DNA from: Pseudarthrobacter sp. Fe7 | GTDB taxonomy: Bacteria > Actinomycetota > Actinomycetes > Actinomycetales > Micrococcaceae | DNA: 64,000 bases | NCBI GenBank assembly: GCA_024372495.1 | Contig: CP099977.1 | Coordinates: 3,906,001-3,970,000, forward strand | Direction of reading: 5' to 3' | The notes under the pieces: model-generated | Told to the model about the DNA's origin: nothing | Seen by the model: the letters and a program-made list of their open reading frames with translations, nothing else | Database searches by the model: none | Position numbers and translations under genes: made by a program | Shown here: one piece after another, positions 39,932 through 49,539 of the stretch | Numbering within the stretch: position 1 is the stretch's first letter | How the letters are laid out: each line of letters begins with the position of its first letter

Positions 39932-41626
39932 ATGCCTTCCATGGCACCCCTCACCCGAAAAAGAGTAGCCGCCGCCACCGGCGCGGCAGCCCTCGCCGCT
40001 TCAGCCCTGACGGCCGGACTCGTCGGCTTCAGCGCCGCACCCGCCACCGCAGTCAGCGCCCAGGGCAACACCGCCACGCCGATCAAGCATGTGGTGGTGC
40101 TTTTCCAGGAGAATGTCTCCTTCGACCACTACTTCGCCACCTACCCCAAGGCAGCAAACACAGCGGGTGAGACACTGCAGGGCTCCGCAACGCCGGCGGC
40201 GTCCTTCAAAGCGTCCGAGGACACCCCGAAGGACATCAACACCCTCGCCAACGCGGGCCTGCTGGCACCGAACAACCCCAACTCGGTCCAGCCGGCACGC
40301 CTGTCCCCGATGCAGGCTGTGACCTGCGACCAGGACCATGAGTACACCGCCGAGCAAAAGGCGTACAACGGCGGCCTGATGGATAAGTTTGTGGAGTTCA
40401 CCAGCAAGGATGCTTGTGCACCGACCCAGTACGGGCGCCCGGGGCTGACAATGGACTATTACGACGGCAACTCGGTCACCGGGATCTGGAACTACGCCCA
40501 GAACTACGCCATGAGCGACAACCACTTCAGCACCGTCTTCGGGCCCTCAACCCCGGGCGCGCTGAACCTGGTTTCCGGCCAGACCCACGGTGTCAAGGAA
40601 TTCACCGCCGCCGGGCAGCCGGTGAAGCCCACCGCCAGCGACTATACGGTCCGCGTCCCTGACGCCAACGGCGTCGGCACCATGATTAATGACCCGGATC
40701 CGGTCTATGACGACTGCTCCAACAACAGCCACGCCAAGACCAACAACCTCGCCGGCATGACCGGCAAGAACATCGGCGACCTGCTCAACGACAAGGGAAC
40801 CTCCTGGGGCTGGTTCCAGGGCGGCTTCACGCCCACCACCGCGGCAACCGCCACGACCCCGGCTGCCTGCAAGAGCACCCACAACAACGTCGCCGGAGTC
40901 TCCAGCACTGACTACAACCCGCACCACCAGCCCTTCCAGTACTACGCCTCCACCGCCAACCCTCACCACCTGGCCCCGGCCAACGACGCGGAAATTGGGC
41001 ACAACGGCCAGGCCAACCACCAGTACGACCTGACCGACTTCAACAAGGTGGTCAACAGCGACAACATGCCCGCCGTGTCCTTCCTGAAGGCCTCCAACTA
41101 CCAGGATGGCCACGCCGCCTACTCCGACCCGGTCGATGAACAGAACTTCGTCGCCAAGACCGTGAACGAGATCCAGCAGTCGAAGAACTGGGAGGACACA
41201 GCCGTCGTCCTCGCCTACGACGATTCCGATGGCTGGTACGACCACGCCGCCGCCAAGGTGAAGAACGCCTCCAACAGCCCCGACGACGCGGCCTGGTGCC
41301 AGAACGCGGCCGCGGCCGGTGTTCCGGTGGCCGGCGGCTACGCCGACCGCTGCGGCCCCGGCCCGCGGCAGCCGCTGGTGGTCATCTCCCCGTATGCCAA
41401 GAAGAACTTCGTGGACCACAACGAAACCGACCAGGCATCGATCCTGCGCTTCATCGAGGACAACTGGCACACAGGACAGGTCGGTGACGCCTCGGCCGAC
41501 GCGACCGCCGGATCCATGAACGCCATGTTCAACTTCCACCACGAACGCAACGACAAGGTCCTCCTGAACGAACAGACCGGCGCGGTGGCCTCCATCAGCC
41601 ACAACGGGCACCCTGCAGGGCAGTGA
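39932..41626 (+). CDS. secreted phosphoesterase (phospholipase C / acid phosphatase family)
   Basis: The 564-residue product has a Tat/Sec-like signal (MPSMAPLTRKRVAAATGAAA) and a PF04185 core: HVVVLFQENVSFDHYFATYP, SDNHFSTVFGPSTPGALNLV, and AYDDSDGWYDH. These residues bind the metals and carry the catalytic nucleophile in bacterial PLC/AcpA enzymes. It would hydrolyse phosphate esters or phospholipids outside the cell. Intact; the long hairpin after the stop ends the unit. Confidence 0.9.
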   Translation: MPSMAPLTRKRVAAATGAAALAASALTAGLVGFSAAPATAVSAQGNTATPIKHVVVLFQENVSFDHYFATYPKAANTAGETLQGSATPAASFKASEDTPKDINTLANAGLLAPNNPNSVQPARLSPMQAVTCDQDHEYTAEQKAYNGGLMDKFVEFTSKDACAPTQYGRPGLTMDYYDGNSVTGIWNYAQNYAMSDNHFSTVFGPSTPGALNLVSGQTHGVKEFTAAGQPVKPTASDYTVRVPDANGVGTMINDPDPVYDDCSNNSHAKTNNLAGMTGKNIGDLLNDKGTSWGWFQGGFTPTTAATATTPAACKSTHNNVAGVSSTDYNPHHQPFQYYASTANPHHLAPANDAEIGHNGQANHQYDLTDFNKVVNSDNMPAVSFLKASNYQDGHAAYSDPVDEQNFVAKTVNEIQQSKNWEDTAVVLAYDDSDGWYDHAAAKVKNASNSPDDAAWCQNAAAAGVPVAGGYADRCGPGPRQPLVVISPYAKKNFVDHNETDQASILRFIEDNWHTGQVGDASADATAGSMNAMFNFHHERNDKVLLNEQTGAVASISHNGHPAGQ

Positions 41627-41647
41627 CCTAACCCCACTGCACAAAAC

Positions 41648-41697
41648 TAACGGCGGGAGCGCTGTCCGGCACAGGCCGGGCAGCGCTCCTGCCGTTA
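41648..41697. terminator. terminator after the phosphoesterase gene
   Basis: Arms TAACGGCGGGAGCGCTG and CAGCGCTCCTGCCGTTA pair at 16 of 17 positions around a 16-base loop. There is no strong U tract. Confidence 0.65.
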
Positions 41698-41791
41698 ATG
41701 ACTCAAGATTTGCGCTTAATCGACACTCCCCCGATGGACGAAGCTACGCTGGCCGTGCCATCCGCATCCAGCACACGCCATTGGGGGACCC

Positions 41792-42502
41792 ATGCCTACA
41801 ATCCGCAACTTTCCCGCGCCCCGGCCGGCGCTTGGACGCGCGGCGGCCGCAGCCGCCGTCGTACTTCTGCTGGCCGGCTGCTCAACGCAGGCCTCGCTAA
41901 CCGCTGCTGCCGGTTCCGCCAGTGAATCCGCCACAGCCACTCCTGCCGCAAAGCCCATCGCGGACACGCCGTGCACAACCGTCGACGCCCGGCAGGTGTC
42001 TGGCGGAGGCAGCTATGTGTGCACCAGGGACGAGTCAGGCAGGCTGGTGTGGCTTGAGACCTCCGTGTCCAAGCGTGTAACCGACAAACTGGCTGCGGAC
42101 GCTGCCGCGAAAGCGGCCGCCGGCAAGGCCGCAGCGGAACAGGCGGCTGCGGCGAAAGCAACGGCAGAGAAGGCGGCAGCCGACAAGGCGGCAGCCGACA
42201 AGGATGCCGCTGACAAAGCCGCGGCAGAGGCAGCCGCCCGGCAAGCCGCCGAGGCGAAGGCGGCCCAGGATGCGGCAGCCGCAAAGGCCGCCGCGCCTCC
42301 CGCGCCGGCGGCCCAGCCCGTGCCGGGAACGAATCCGGGCTGCGACCCGAACTACTCAGGCTGCGTTCCCATCGCTTCCGATGTGGACTGCGCCGGCGGT
42401 AGCGGCAACGGGCCGGCGTACGTCCGCGGACCCGTCCAGGTCATCGGCCGCGACATCTACGGCCTGGACGCGGACCACGACGGCGTGGGCTGCGAGCGGT
42501 AG
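41792..42502 (+). CDS. lipoprotein with Ala/Lys coiled coil and Excalibur domain
   Basis: The signal ends in the lipobox LLAGC (Cys about 29). A Cys-containing segment follows (PCTTVDARQVSGGGSYVCTR), then a long Ala/Lys/Glu coiled coil (about residues 90-170), and a C-terminal Excalibur calcium-binding domain ending GLDADHDGVGCER. Excalibur domains occur in secreted nucleases and cell-wall proteins. Intact, 236 residues; probably an envelope calcium-binding lipoprotein. Confidence 0.85.
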   Translation: MPTIRNFPAPRPALGRAAAAAAVVLLLAGCSTQASLTAAAGSASESATATPAAKPIADTPCTTVDARQVSGGGSYVCTRDESGRLVWLETSVSKRVTDKLAADAAAKAAAGKAAAEQAAAAKATAEKAAADKAAADKDAADKAAAEAAARQAAEAKAAQDAAAAKAAAPPAPAAQPVPGTNPGCDPNYSGCVPIASDVDCAGGSGNGPAYVRGPVQVIGRDIYGLDADHDGVGCER

Positions 42503-42515
42503 GACCTGCAGCGAC

Positions 42516-43345
42516 TTAGGCGAACGCCTTGACCAGTTCTTCGCTCTTTTCCCACAGGCCCCGCGCCAGGCTCCGCGTCGTACGCCTGGGCGCTGGCCTT
42601 GGCCAGCGCGCGCTTGGCGTAGTAGGCGCCGGAGATCCAGTCCGTACCGGCGGTGCCGTTGATGAGCCAGAGCATGGTGTCGGCGCCCTGGTCCGGGCTG
42701 AGCATGAAGCGGTTCAGCAGTGTGGTGTAGGCGTGCCGCCACGGACTCCCTGACTCCGCGGCGAAGTTGGTGCGGACCACGCCCGGGTGGAAGGCCGCCG
42801 TCGTGATCCCCTTGTCGTGGAAGCGCCGGTGCAGGCTCGGACGTGAAAAGGATGTTGGCGAGCTTGCCCGTGCCGTAGGCGCGGTTGGTGCTGTACCCGT
42901 GCTCGGCGGTGAGGTCGAACAGGTCCAGCTTGCCGAAGTTGTTGGCGGCGCTGGAAGTGTTAACCACCTTGGCGTTGCTGGCAGTGAGCGTGTCCATCAG
43001 CAGGGTGGTGAGCAGGAACGGCGCCAGGTGGTTGACCTGGAACGTCGATTCGTTGCCGTCCACGGTGAGCTTGCGCTTGCCCATGATTCCGCCGGCATTG
43101 TTTGCCAGGACATCGATGCGCGGGTAGCTGGCCTTCAGTTTTTCCGCAAGCTCCCGGACCTGGGCCAAGTCGGCGAAATCGGCCACGTAGTGGTCGGCGC
43201 CGATGTCAGCGGCCAGGGCGCGGGTCTTTTCAGCGGAACGGCCGACGACGACCACCTGCTCCCCCGCTTTAGCCAGCGTCCTTGCAGCTGCCGCTCCAAT
43301 GCCGTCGCTGGCGCCGGTGATCACGATGGTTCGAGGAGCAGTCAC
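42516..43345 (-). CDS. short-chain dehydrogenase, retinol-dehydrogenase-like (two frameshifts)
   Basis: The N-terminal TIVITGASDGIGAAAARTLA, NNAGGIMG and the catalytic Ser (NTSSAANN) with YGTGK define a classical SDR using NADP(H). GTG 43345 follows AAAGGACA. Two AGGCT errors (42832-42836 and 42568-42572) break it; corrected junctions are FTSELHRRFHDKGITTAAF and YDAELARGLWEKSEELVKAF, giving 275 residues and a stop at 42516-42518. The substrate is unknown. Confidence 0.88.
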
Positions 43346-43533
43346 GGGGTGTCCTTTGGTCGACAGGCGGCGCGCCGGCATGGCACACCAAGGGTGATAA
43401 CGACGGCGGGACGGCAGGTGTTCCCGAACAATAACCTCGCGGCGCCCGTGCCCAGGCCCTCCGGCACGTCGGGAGAGCAGGCCGGCGCACCTACAGGTGA
43501 ACCAAAATGTCCTACTTATTAACTTTTTGTGGT

Positions 43534-43547
43534 GTCATACGTCATAC
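43534..43547. promoter_or_regulatory. candidate operator: tandem GTCATAC before gntP
   Basis: Two adjacent GTCATAC copies in an AT-richer stretch, 57 bases before the gluconate permease start. They are placed for a repressor such as a GntR-type protein; no such gene is in the cluster. Confidence 0.4.
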
Positions 43548-43603
43548 TTATTGCGGCAACCACCAGTTTCGTTGGCTGCCCTACCCCATCTCGAGGAAGC
43601 AAC

Positions 43604-45009
43604 ATGCAATCCCTTCTCCTTCCCGCCGCCACAGAGCCGTGGAACGGACACGACACGCAACTGGTCGTCGTCGCCGCCATCGGCATCGCGCTGATCGTTT
43701 TCCTGATCGTCAAACTCAAACTCCACCCGTTCCTGTCGCTGGTCCTCGGATCCGCGTTCGTAGGCCTCGCCTCCGGGGTTGAACTGGGGAAAGTCATCAG
43801 CAACTTCGAAGACGGCGTTGGTGGCACGCTCAAAGAAGTCGGCCTGCTGATCGCGCTCGGCGCCATGCTTGGCAAGCTGCTGGCAGACTCCGGTGGCGCC
43901 AACCGTGTTGTGGATACCCTGCTCGGCAAGGTCTCCCCGAAGGTCCTCCCCTGGGCCATGGCGCTGGTCGCCGTCATTATCGGTTTGCCGATGTTCTTCG
44001 AAATCGGCCTTGTGCTGCTGCTGCCCGTCATCGTCCTGGTGGCCCAGCGGTCGGGCCGGAAGCTCATGCGCGTCGCCATCCCCGCCCTCGCCGGCCTCTC
44101 CGTCCTGCACGGCCTTGTCCCGCCGCACCCCGGTCCGCTCGTCGCCATCTCCAGCCTCAACGCCCCGCTGGGCATCACCCTGGCCCTCGGACTCCTGATC
44201 GCCATCCCCACCGTCATCATCTGCGGTCCGCTGTTCGCCATCTACGCTGCGCGCTGGGTCCCCGTGGATGCACCGAAGGTAGCCGGCGGCATCGACACCG
44301 AACACACCCAGGCCGACCCCGACGCCAAGCGCCAGCCCACCTTCCTTGTAACCCTGCTGACCATCATCTTCCCTGTGGTGCTGATGCTCCTCAAGGCCGT
44401 GGTGGACATCGTTGACCCCAACTCGAAGAACCCGAGCGCAGCGCGCGTCTTCTTCGACTTCATCGGTGAACCGTTGGTGGCCATGACCCTGGCAGTCCTG
44501 CTGGCCCTCGTGACGTTCGGCTACGCCGTCGGCTTCACCGGCACCAAAATCGGCAGCAAGATCGGCGCCTCCGTCGGCCCCATCGCGGCCGTGATCCTTA
44601 TCGTGGGCGCGGGCGGCGGTTTCAAGCAGACCCTCATCGGAGCCGGCGTCGGCGATGCCGTTGCCAAATGGGCCACCGGAGCCAACATCTCCGTCCTGGT
44701 CCTGGGCTTCCTCATCGCGGTCGCGATCCGGCTCGCAACCGGTTCAGCCACTGTGGCAACGGTGACGGCGGCAGGGATCGTTGCGCCCCTGGCGTCCACC
44801 CTCTCCCCGGCCATGCAGGCCTGCTCGTGCTCGCCGTGGGCGCCGGTTCCCTGTTCCTCTCCCATGTGAACGATGCCGGTTTCTGGCTGGTCAAGGAACT
44901 CTTTGGCCTGACCGTAGGCCAGACCTTCAAGACCTGGTCCGTCATGGAAACCCTCATCTCAGTGGTCGGATTCGCCCTGGTCATGATCCTCTCCGTGGTG
45001 ATCCCTTGA
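43604..45009 (+). CDS. gntP: gluconate permease, GntP family (one frameshift)
   Basis: ATG 43604 follows GAGGAAG. About 12-14 helices with GntP signatures: LGKLLADSGGANRVVDTLL, GLPMFFEIGLVLLLPV, HGLVPPHPGPL and GAGSLFLSHVNDAGFW. One base is missing near 44820 (CAGGCC-TGC), after SPAMQ; corrected ALLVLAVGAGSLFL, 468 residues. It takes up gluconate by proton symport, feeding the coupled gluconokinase. Confidence 0.9.
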
Positions 45010-45621
45010 CGGAGGCCGCACCCACACCCGAGTCAGTCCAGCAGCCGGTCCTCGTCGTCATGGGCGTCTCCGGATCGGGCAAGTCCACGGTGGCGGGCAT
45101 CCTTGCCGGCCAGGCTCGGCTGGGATCTGGAGGAAGGCGACGATCTTCACCCGGCCGAGAACGTGGCCAAAATGGCGTCCGGGATTCCCCTGACCGACGA
45201 GGACCGCTGGCCCTGGCTGGACACCATTGCCTCGTGGATCATCGAGCACACGATGGCAGGCATACCGGGCATCATCACCTGCTCGGCGTTGAAGAAGGTC
45301 TACCGGGACCGGCTTCGCGAAAAGAACGTCGTCTTCGTGCATTTGTCCGGCTCCAAGGAACAGATCGGCCGCAGGCTGACGGCGCGGATGGATCACTACA
45401 TGCCCCCGTCCCTGTTGGACTCGCAGATCGCCACCCTTGAGGCGCCGGGACCGGAAGAGAACACCATCGTGGTGGACGTGGGGCGGACTCCCGCCGAGGA
45501 AGCGGCAGAGGTGGTCAGGCGCCTGGGCCTCTCCCCGGCTTCCGGCTCAACCGCGCTGGGCCACCCCCACCCGGGCCGGTCGTCCGCGGCAGGCCAGCCC
45601 GAGGACCCCGCCGACTCTTAG
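45006..45621 (+). CDS. gntK: gluconokinase (one frameshift)
   Basis: It phosphorylates gluconate to 6-phosphogluconate. TTG 45006 overlaps the permease stop (TTGA); an in-frame ATG at 45060 is the alternative. The P-loop is VMGVSGSGKSTVAG, followed by EEGDDLHPAENVAKMASG, LTDEDRWPWLD and ITCSALKKVYRDRLR, all GntK signatures. AGGCT at 45112-45116 breaks the frame; corrected GQLGWDLEEGDDLHP. 204 residues with a disordered tail. Confidence 0.92.
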
Positions 45622-45669
45622 GCCCGTCCGCATCAGCGGGTGGCAGCGCCATTGGGTGGCAGCGCCAGC

Positions 45670-45703
45670 GTGCCCGGCCCGAGCGAACGCTCCGGCCGGG
45701 CAC
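45670..45703. terminator. terminator between gntK and the cupredoxin gene
   Basis: GTGCCCGGCC pairs with GGCCGGGCAC, with an inner GAGCG-AA-CGCTC stem, between convergent genes. Confidence 0.75.
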
Positions 45704-45716
45704 GGAACCCGATTCG

Positions 45717-46679
45717 TCAGTCGACGACTTTCACCTTCCCCATCATGCCCATGTAGTCATGGAGCGCGCAGATGTATTCGAACGTTCCCTTTGCCTGGAA
45801 CGTCACCGAGAACTCCCCGCCGGGAGGAATGATGCCCGAGTTGAGGTCGCCGCCCGTGAAATTCGACGGCGTGCCGGACGGGGCGAAAACGTTCGCCGGT
45901 TCGGTGCCAAAGGTCACGGTATGCGGGGCGCCCATGCCTGTGTTGGCGAACACCACGGTGTCACCCACATGCACAGTCACGCTGGGCCGGACGAAACGCA
46001 TCACCATCGCAACCCCGTCGTCACCGCCCGCCATCACCTTATGGTTGGTAGCCTGCTCCGCCAGCGACTCGTCGAGTTTGTATCCGTCATGAAGGATGGA
46101 CCGCGCCTGTGCCTTCGATGACTTGTTGTAGTCACCCTGGCTGTACGGGTAGTCGGTGCCACGGTCGCGAACGTGGACCGTTCCCTTCATCATTTCGCCG
46201 TGGACCAGGCAGTAGTAGGTGAAATTGCCTTCCCGCGGGAAGGACAGGCTGTAGCTCCTGGTGTTCGGGAAGCCGGGCACGTCCACGTTGGCCAGGATGC
46301 CCGAGTTATAGTACGAATGCCCGTCGTAGTTGTCCCCGCCGCGCTTCAGCAATTCATCGGCATTGCCCGGATTGAAAGGCTGCGTGGATTCCAGCGACTG
46401 GCCCGACGCCAGGAACGTCACCGTGTGGATTTCTGCGGCATTCGCCTCCCACGTGATGGTGTCATGCTCGTTGATGAAGATCTCCGAGGGAAGGAAGGCC
46501 ATACCCTGGATTTCCTGGTCGTGGGACTCTGAGCCCACCTGCACCAGCCACGTCCGGTGGCCCCAATCGGCCGCCGAGGCGGGAACGGCTGCGGCCATCG
46601 AGGCCAGCAGCGCAACAGCGAATGCAAGGATAAATGCGAGTTTTTTGAATCTCGGATTAGTTCCCCGATTATGCTTCAT
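45717..46679 (-). CDS. secreted protein with two cupredoxin domains
   Basis: The start MKHNRGTNPRFKKLAFILAF gives a signal peptide ending ASA. Two plastocyanin-like domains follow, each with type-1 copper ligands: IHTVTF with YYCLVHGEMMKG in the first, and PHTVTF with YICALHDYMGMMG in the second. A helical linker with HDGYKLDESLAEQATNHKV joins them. Intact, 320 residues. No nitrite reductase, oxidase or copper exporter is adjacent, so it may be an electron carrier or a copper-binding protein. Confidence 0.85.
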   Translation of the reverse strand: MKHNRGTNPRFKKLAFILAFAVALLASMAAAVPASAADWGHRTWLVQVGSESHDQEIQGMAFLPSEIFINEHDTITWEANAAEIHTVTFLASGQSLESTQPFNPGNADELLKRGGDNYDGHSYYNSGILANVDVPGFPNTRSYSLSFPREGNFTYYCLVHGEMMKGTVHVRDRGTDYPYSQGDYNKSSKAQARSILHDGYKLDESLAEQATNHKVMAGGDDGVAMVMRFVRPSVTVHVGDTVVFANTGMGAPHTVTFGTEPANVFAPSGTPSNFTGGDLNSGIIPPGGEFSVTFQAKGTFEYICALHDYMGMMGKVKVVD

Positions 46680-47099
46680 GGCAATGCTTTCTTGAACGGC
46701 AGTCTGCAAAAGGCCGAGGAAGGCTGTGGCCGGTTCAACTCTTTGCTGCATGGGGCCGAACTGCCCATAGTCTTTTCGGAGTGAGGGTGCGGCCGCCGAT
46801 GCCAGGGAGCGCGGGCAGCCGGTGCCGGCCAACTTTCGTGCCGGACATGCACCACCCCAACTGGTGCCGCGCAGGTTGTAATTTCTTCAAGGCGCCGCTG
46901 CGGGCGTGGGGTTGGCACGCTGCAGACGTACGCACCTACAAGATTGCTCCTTCAACTGAATTTTGTCGATACGGCAATATTTTGGCGCGGGGGACATCCT
47001 TCAGGCGGAATTGGCACGCCTGGGTTAAACAAAAAGCAGGGCCTGCCGATCAACGGCAGGCCCTGCTTTGAAACCTAACGGTCCCGGGTCCCTAGTAGA
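46680..47099. other. intergenic region cupredoxin / cold-shock gene
   Basis: This 420-bp gap holds the cupredoxin leader and the terminator of the cold-shock gene. Otherwise nothing supported is seen. Confidence 0.5.
47033..47069. terminator. terminator of the cold-shock gene
   Basis: AAAGCAGGGCCTGCCG pairs with CGGCAGGCCCTGCTTT around ATCAA; the minus strand continues with a T-rich tract. Confidence 0.85.
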
Positions 47100-47303
47100 T
47101 TAGAGAGCCTGGATGTTGGTGGCCTGGGGACCCTTGGGGCCCTGCTCGGTGTCGAAGGAAACCTTCTGGTTCTCTTCGAGGGAACGGAAGCCGTTGGAGT
47201 TGATCGCGGAGTAGTGCGCGAACACGTCCTGCGAGGAGTCGTCCGGGGAGATGAAGCCGAAGCCCTTTTCAGCGTTAAACCATTTGACGGTACCAGTAGC
47301 CAT
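47100..47303 (-). CDS. cspA: cold-shock protein, CspA family
   Basis: This is a 67-residue OB-fold RNA chaperone: MATGTVKWFNAEKGFGFISP with RNP1 (KGFGFI), DVFAHYSAI (RNP2-like) and the ending GPQATNIQAL. ATG 47303 follows GAAGGAC. A leader of over 100 bases with hairpin potential precedes it, as is common for csp genes. Intact. Confidence 0.95.
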   Translation of the reverse strand: MATGTVKWFNAEKGFGFISPDDSSQDVFAHYSAINSNGFRSLEENQKVSFDTEQGPKGPQATNIQAL

Positions 47304-47723
47304 TATTTTTGTCCTTCGTGAAGGTGGAGGGAACGTCCCGACTTTCGGGCCCTCCGGCGTGGGGTGTTCAAAAACCGCTACTTCAGAAGAACACGGACTT
47401 TCGACCGTGCGTACTGCCTGAACTACCAACTGCATAAACACAACAACAGGTTCTACACTACAGGAGATTCGACGGATGCCTAATTGCGTCCCTGTTCAAG
47501 CGCGGATTACGACTGCGCGCCGTCCTGCAGCGCCGTGCTGTAACGGGTGGGACGCGGCGGCCCGGACGCAGCGCGGGCCCACGCTGGCAAGTTCAGCACC
47601 TGCTCAGGACGTGATTTATTGCCCGCTTCCCGCTGCTGCCGGCCGGCTCTCGACCCCGCCGCTGGACAGGCATATCCTGCATCCAGATCCTGCGGAAAAA
47701 CCATGTCACCGGGAGATGAAGCC
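47304..47723. other. divergent leader region cspA / TfoX
   Basis: This 420-bp gap contains the cspA leader with short inverted repeats near 47335-47405, and a GC-rich stretch before the TfoX gene. No further gene is supported. Confidence 0.45.
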
Positions 47724-48125
47724 ATGGAGATGCCCAAGGCAACCGAGGAAGAAAAGCAGCGGTTCCGCCGCGTGGTTCCGGATCATCCAGGGGTGGTGGT
47801 CAAGCCCATGTTCGGCAACCTGGGCGCATTCGTGAACGGCAACATGTTCGCCGGGCTGTTCGGGCCCACCATTGGGGTGAAGCTCTCCCGGGAGGACAGG
47901 GAACTGCTGGAGTCATCCGAGCGGACTGTGCCGTTCGGTCCGGCGGAGCGGCCCATGGGCGGGTACACCGGGCTGCCGGAAGTGTGGAATGAAGAGGGCG
48001 ACGGCGACGACACCCGGGCGCGGGCCTGGGCCGAGAAAGCGTTGGGGTACGTCGCGTCCCTGCCGGCCAAGGAGCCAAAGGAACCTAAGGCACGCGCGGC
48101 CAGGACGTCCCGGACGGCGAGGTAG
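47724..48125 (+). CDS. TfoX N-terminal domain protein
   Basis: ATG 47724 is chosen because GGGAGA lies about 8 bases upstream; ATG 47703 is an in-frame alternative. The 133-residue product shows VVVKPMFGNLGAFVNGNMFAG and KLSREDRELL, typical of TfoX_N proteins, then a basic Lys/Ala/Arg tail. It is followed after two bases by a monooxygenase gene. A role in competence is not implied in actinobacteria. Confidence 0.85.
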   Translation: MEMPKATEEEKQRFRRVVPDHPGVVVKPMFGNLGAFVNGNMFAGLFGPTIGVKLSREDRELLESSERTVPFGPAERPMGGYTGLPEVWNEEGDGDDTRARAWAEKALGYVASLPAKEPKEPKARAARTSRTAR

Positions 48126-48127
48126 CC

Positions 48128-49391
48128 ATGTCCGCCCCCGCGGTTCGCCGCGAAGAAACCAACACGGTGGTGGTGGGGGCCGGACAGGCCGGCCTGGCCG
48201 CCAGCTACTGGCTGGCGCAGCGCGGCGTGGAGCACCGGGTCCTGGAGCGTCGGCCTGCCCTGGGCGGTGCCTGGCAGGACCGGTGGGACTCCTTCTACCT
48301 GAACACCCCCAATTTCTCCGTCTCGCTGCCGGGGAAACACTATGACGGCGCCGAACCTGACGGGTTCATTTCCCGGGACGAGACCATCGACTTCTTCCGC
48401 CACTACGCCCGGGACATCCAGGCCCCGGTGGAACTGGAAACGCACGTCACCCGGGTCACTCCCACGGATACCGGCTTCACCGTCGAGACCGGCCGCGGCG
48501 CCTGGGCCGCCCGGAACGTGATCCTGGCCAGCGGGGCCTTCCAGCGCCCGCGCCTCCCGGACGCCGCCGCCGCCATCTCCCCGGACGTCCTTCAGCTGCA
48601 CAGCCACGGGTACCGCAACCCCGCGCAACTGCCGGAGGGTGCGGTGCTGGTGGTGGGGACCGGGCAGTCCGGCGGGCAGATCGCCGAGGACCTGCTCGAC
48701 GCCGGGCGGACCGTGCACCTGTCAGTTTCCTCCTGCCCCGAGGCGCCCCGGCGGTACCGCGGCCGGGACATTTTCCACTGGATCATGGCGGTGAACATCC
48801 AAGGACCGGAGTACGGAATCAACGCTCTGCAGGTGCACGGGCTCCCCTCCTGCCGGGCGCTTCGTGTGCAACCCGCTGCTGTCCGGCAACGGCGGCGGCC
48901 ACAGCGTGCACCTGCGTGGACTGGGCCGCCGCGGCGTCCGGCTGCACGGCCGGTTCGAGGGAACGGACGGCGGTGTCCTGGTCTTCACGGACGACCTTCC
49001 CCAGCGCCTGGCCCTGGTGGAGGCCGGGTTCGGGCAGCGGCTCGGGATGCTGGCAGACGCATACATCAGGGCCGCCGGGATCGACGCCCCTGCGGCCGGG
49101 GTGCCGGAGCCGGACAACTGGCTGCCTGCCGGGTCCGGCTCCCGCCTGGACCTCGCAGCGGAAGGAATCACTTCCGTCATCTGGTGCACCGGTTATGGGC
49201 TGGACTTCGCCATGCTGGACCGTGCCCTCCTGGACGAGTGGGACTACCCACGCCACACGAAAGGCGTCACGGAGCACCCGGGCCTGTACGCCGTCGGACT
49301 CCCCTGGCTGACGAGGCACATCTCAGCCACCTTGGTGGGGGTAGGTCCGGATGCCGAGTACGTGACGGAACACCTGGCAGCGCGGAGCTGA
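48128..49391 (+). CDS. flavin-containing monooxygenase/FAD-NAD(P)-binding oxidoreductase (one frameshift)
   Basis: FAD motif VVVGAGQAGLAASYWLAQRG, NTPNFSVSLPG, and a second NADPH motif VVGTGQSGGQIAEDL mark an FMO/YhhW-like monooxygenase. An extra C in 48844-48847 shifts the frame after VHGL; corrected PPAGRFVCNPLLSGNGGG, ending VTEHLAARS. 420 residues. The C-terminal TSVIWCTGYGLDFAML fits FMO relatives. It is coupled to the TfoX gene; the substrate is unknown. Confidence 0.85.
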
Positions 49392-49539
49392 CCGGCCGCT
49401 GCGTGCCCGCTGTGAGCGGGCGGAGTAAGCCTGCCAGCGGTTGACTGGGACCTTTTCCTCTGTTTCTGTGCCGCCCCGGGGACTGCACTTGAAGGGCCAC
49501 TGCAGTCGAACCCGGCAGTTGCCGGAAAGGAGCCAGAAA

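Noticed and set aside
45640..45670. Repeated GTGGCAGCGCCA near the gntK end as another copy of the nuclease-unit palindrome
   Set aside because: It shares only a few bases (GCGCCA) and is not palindromic.
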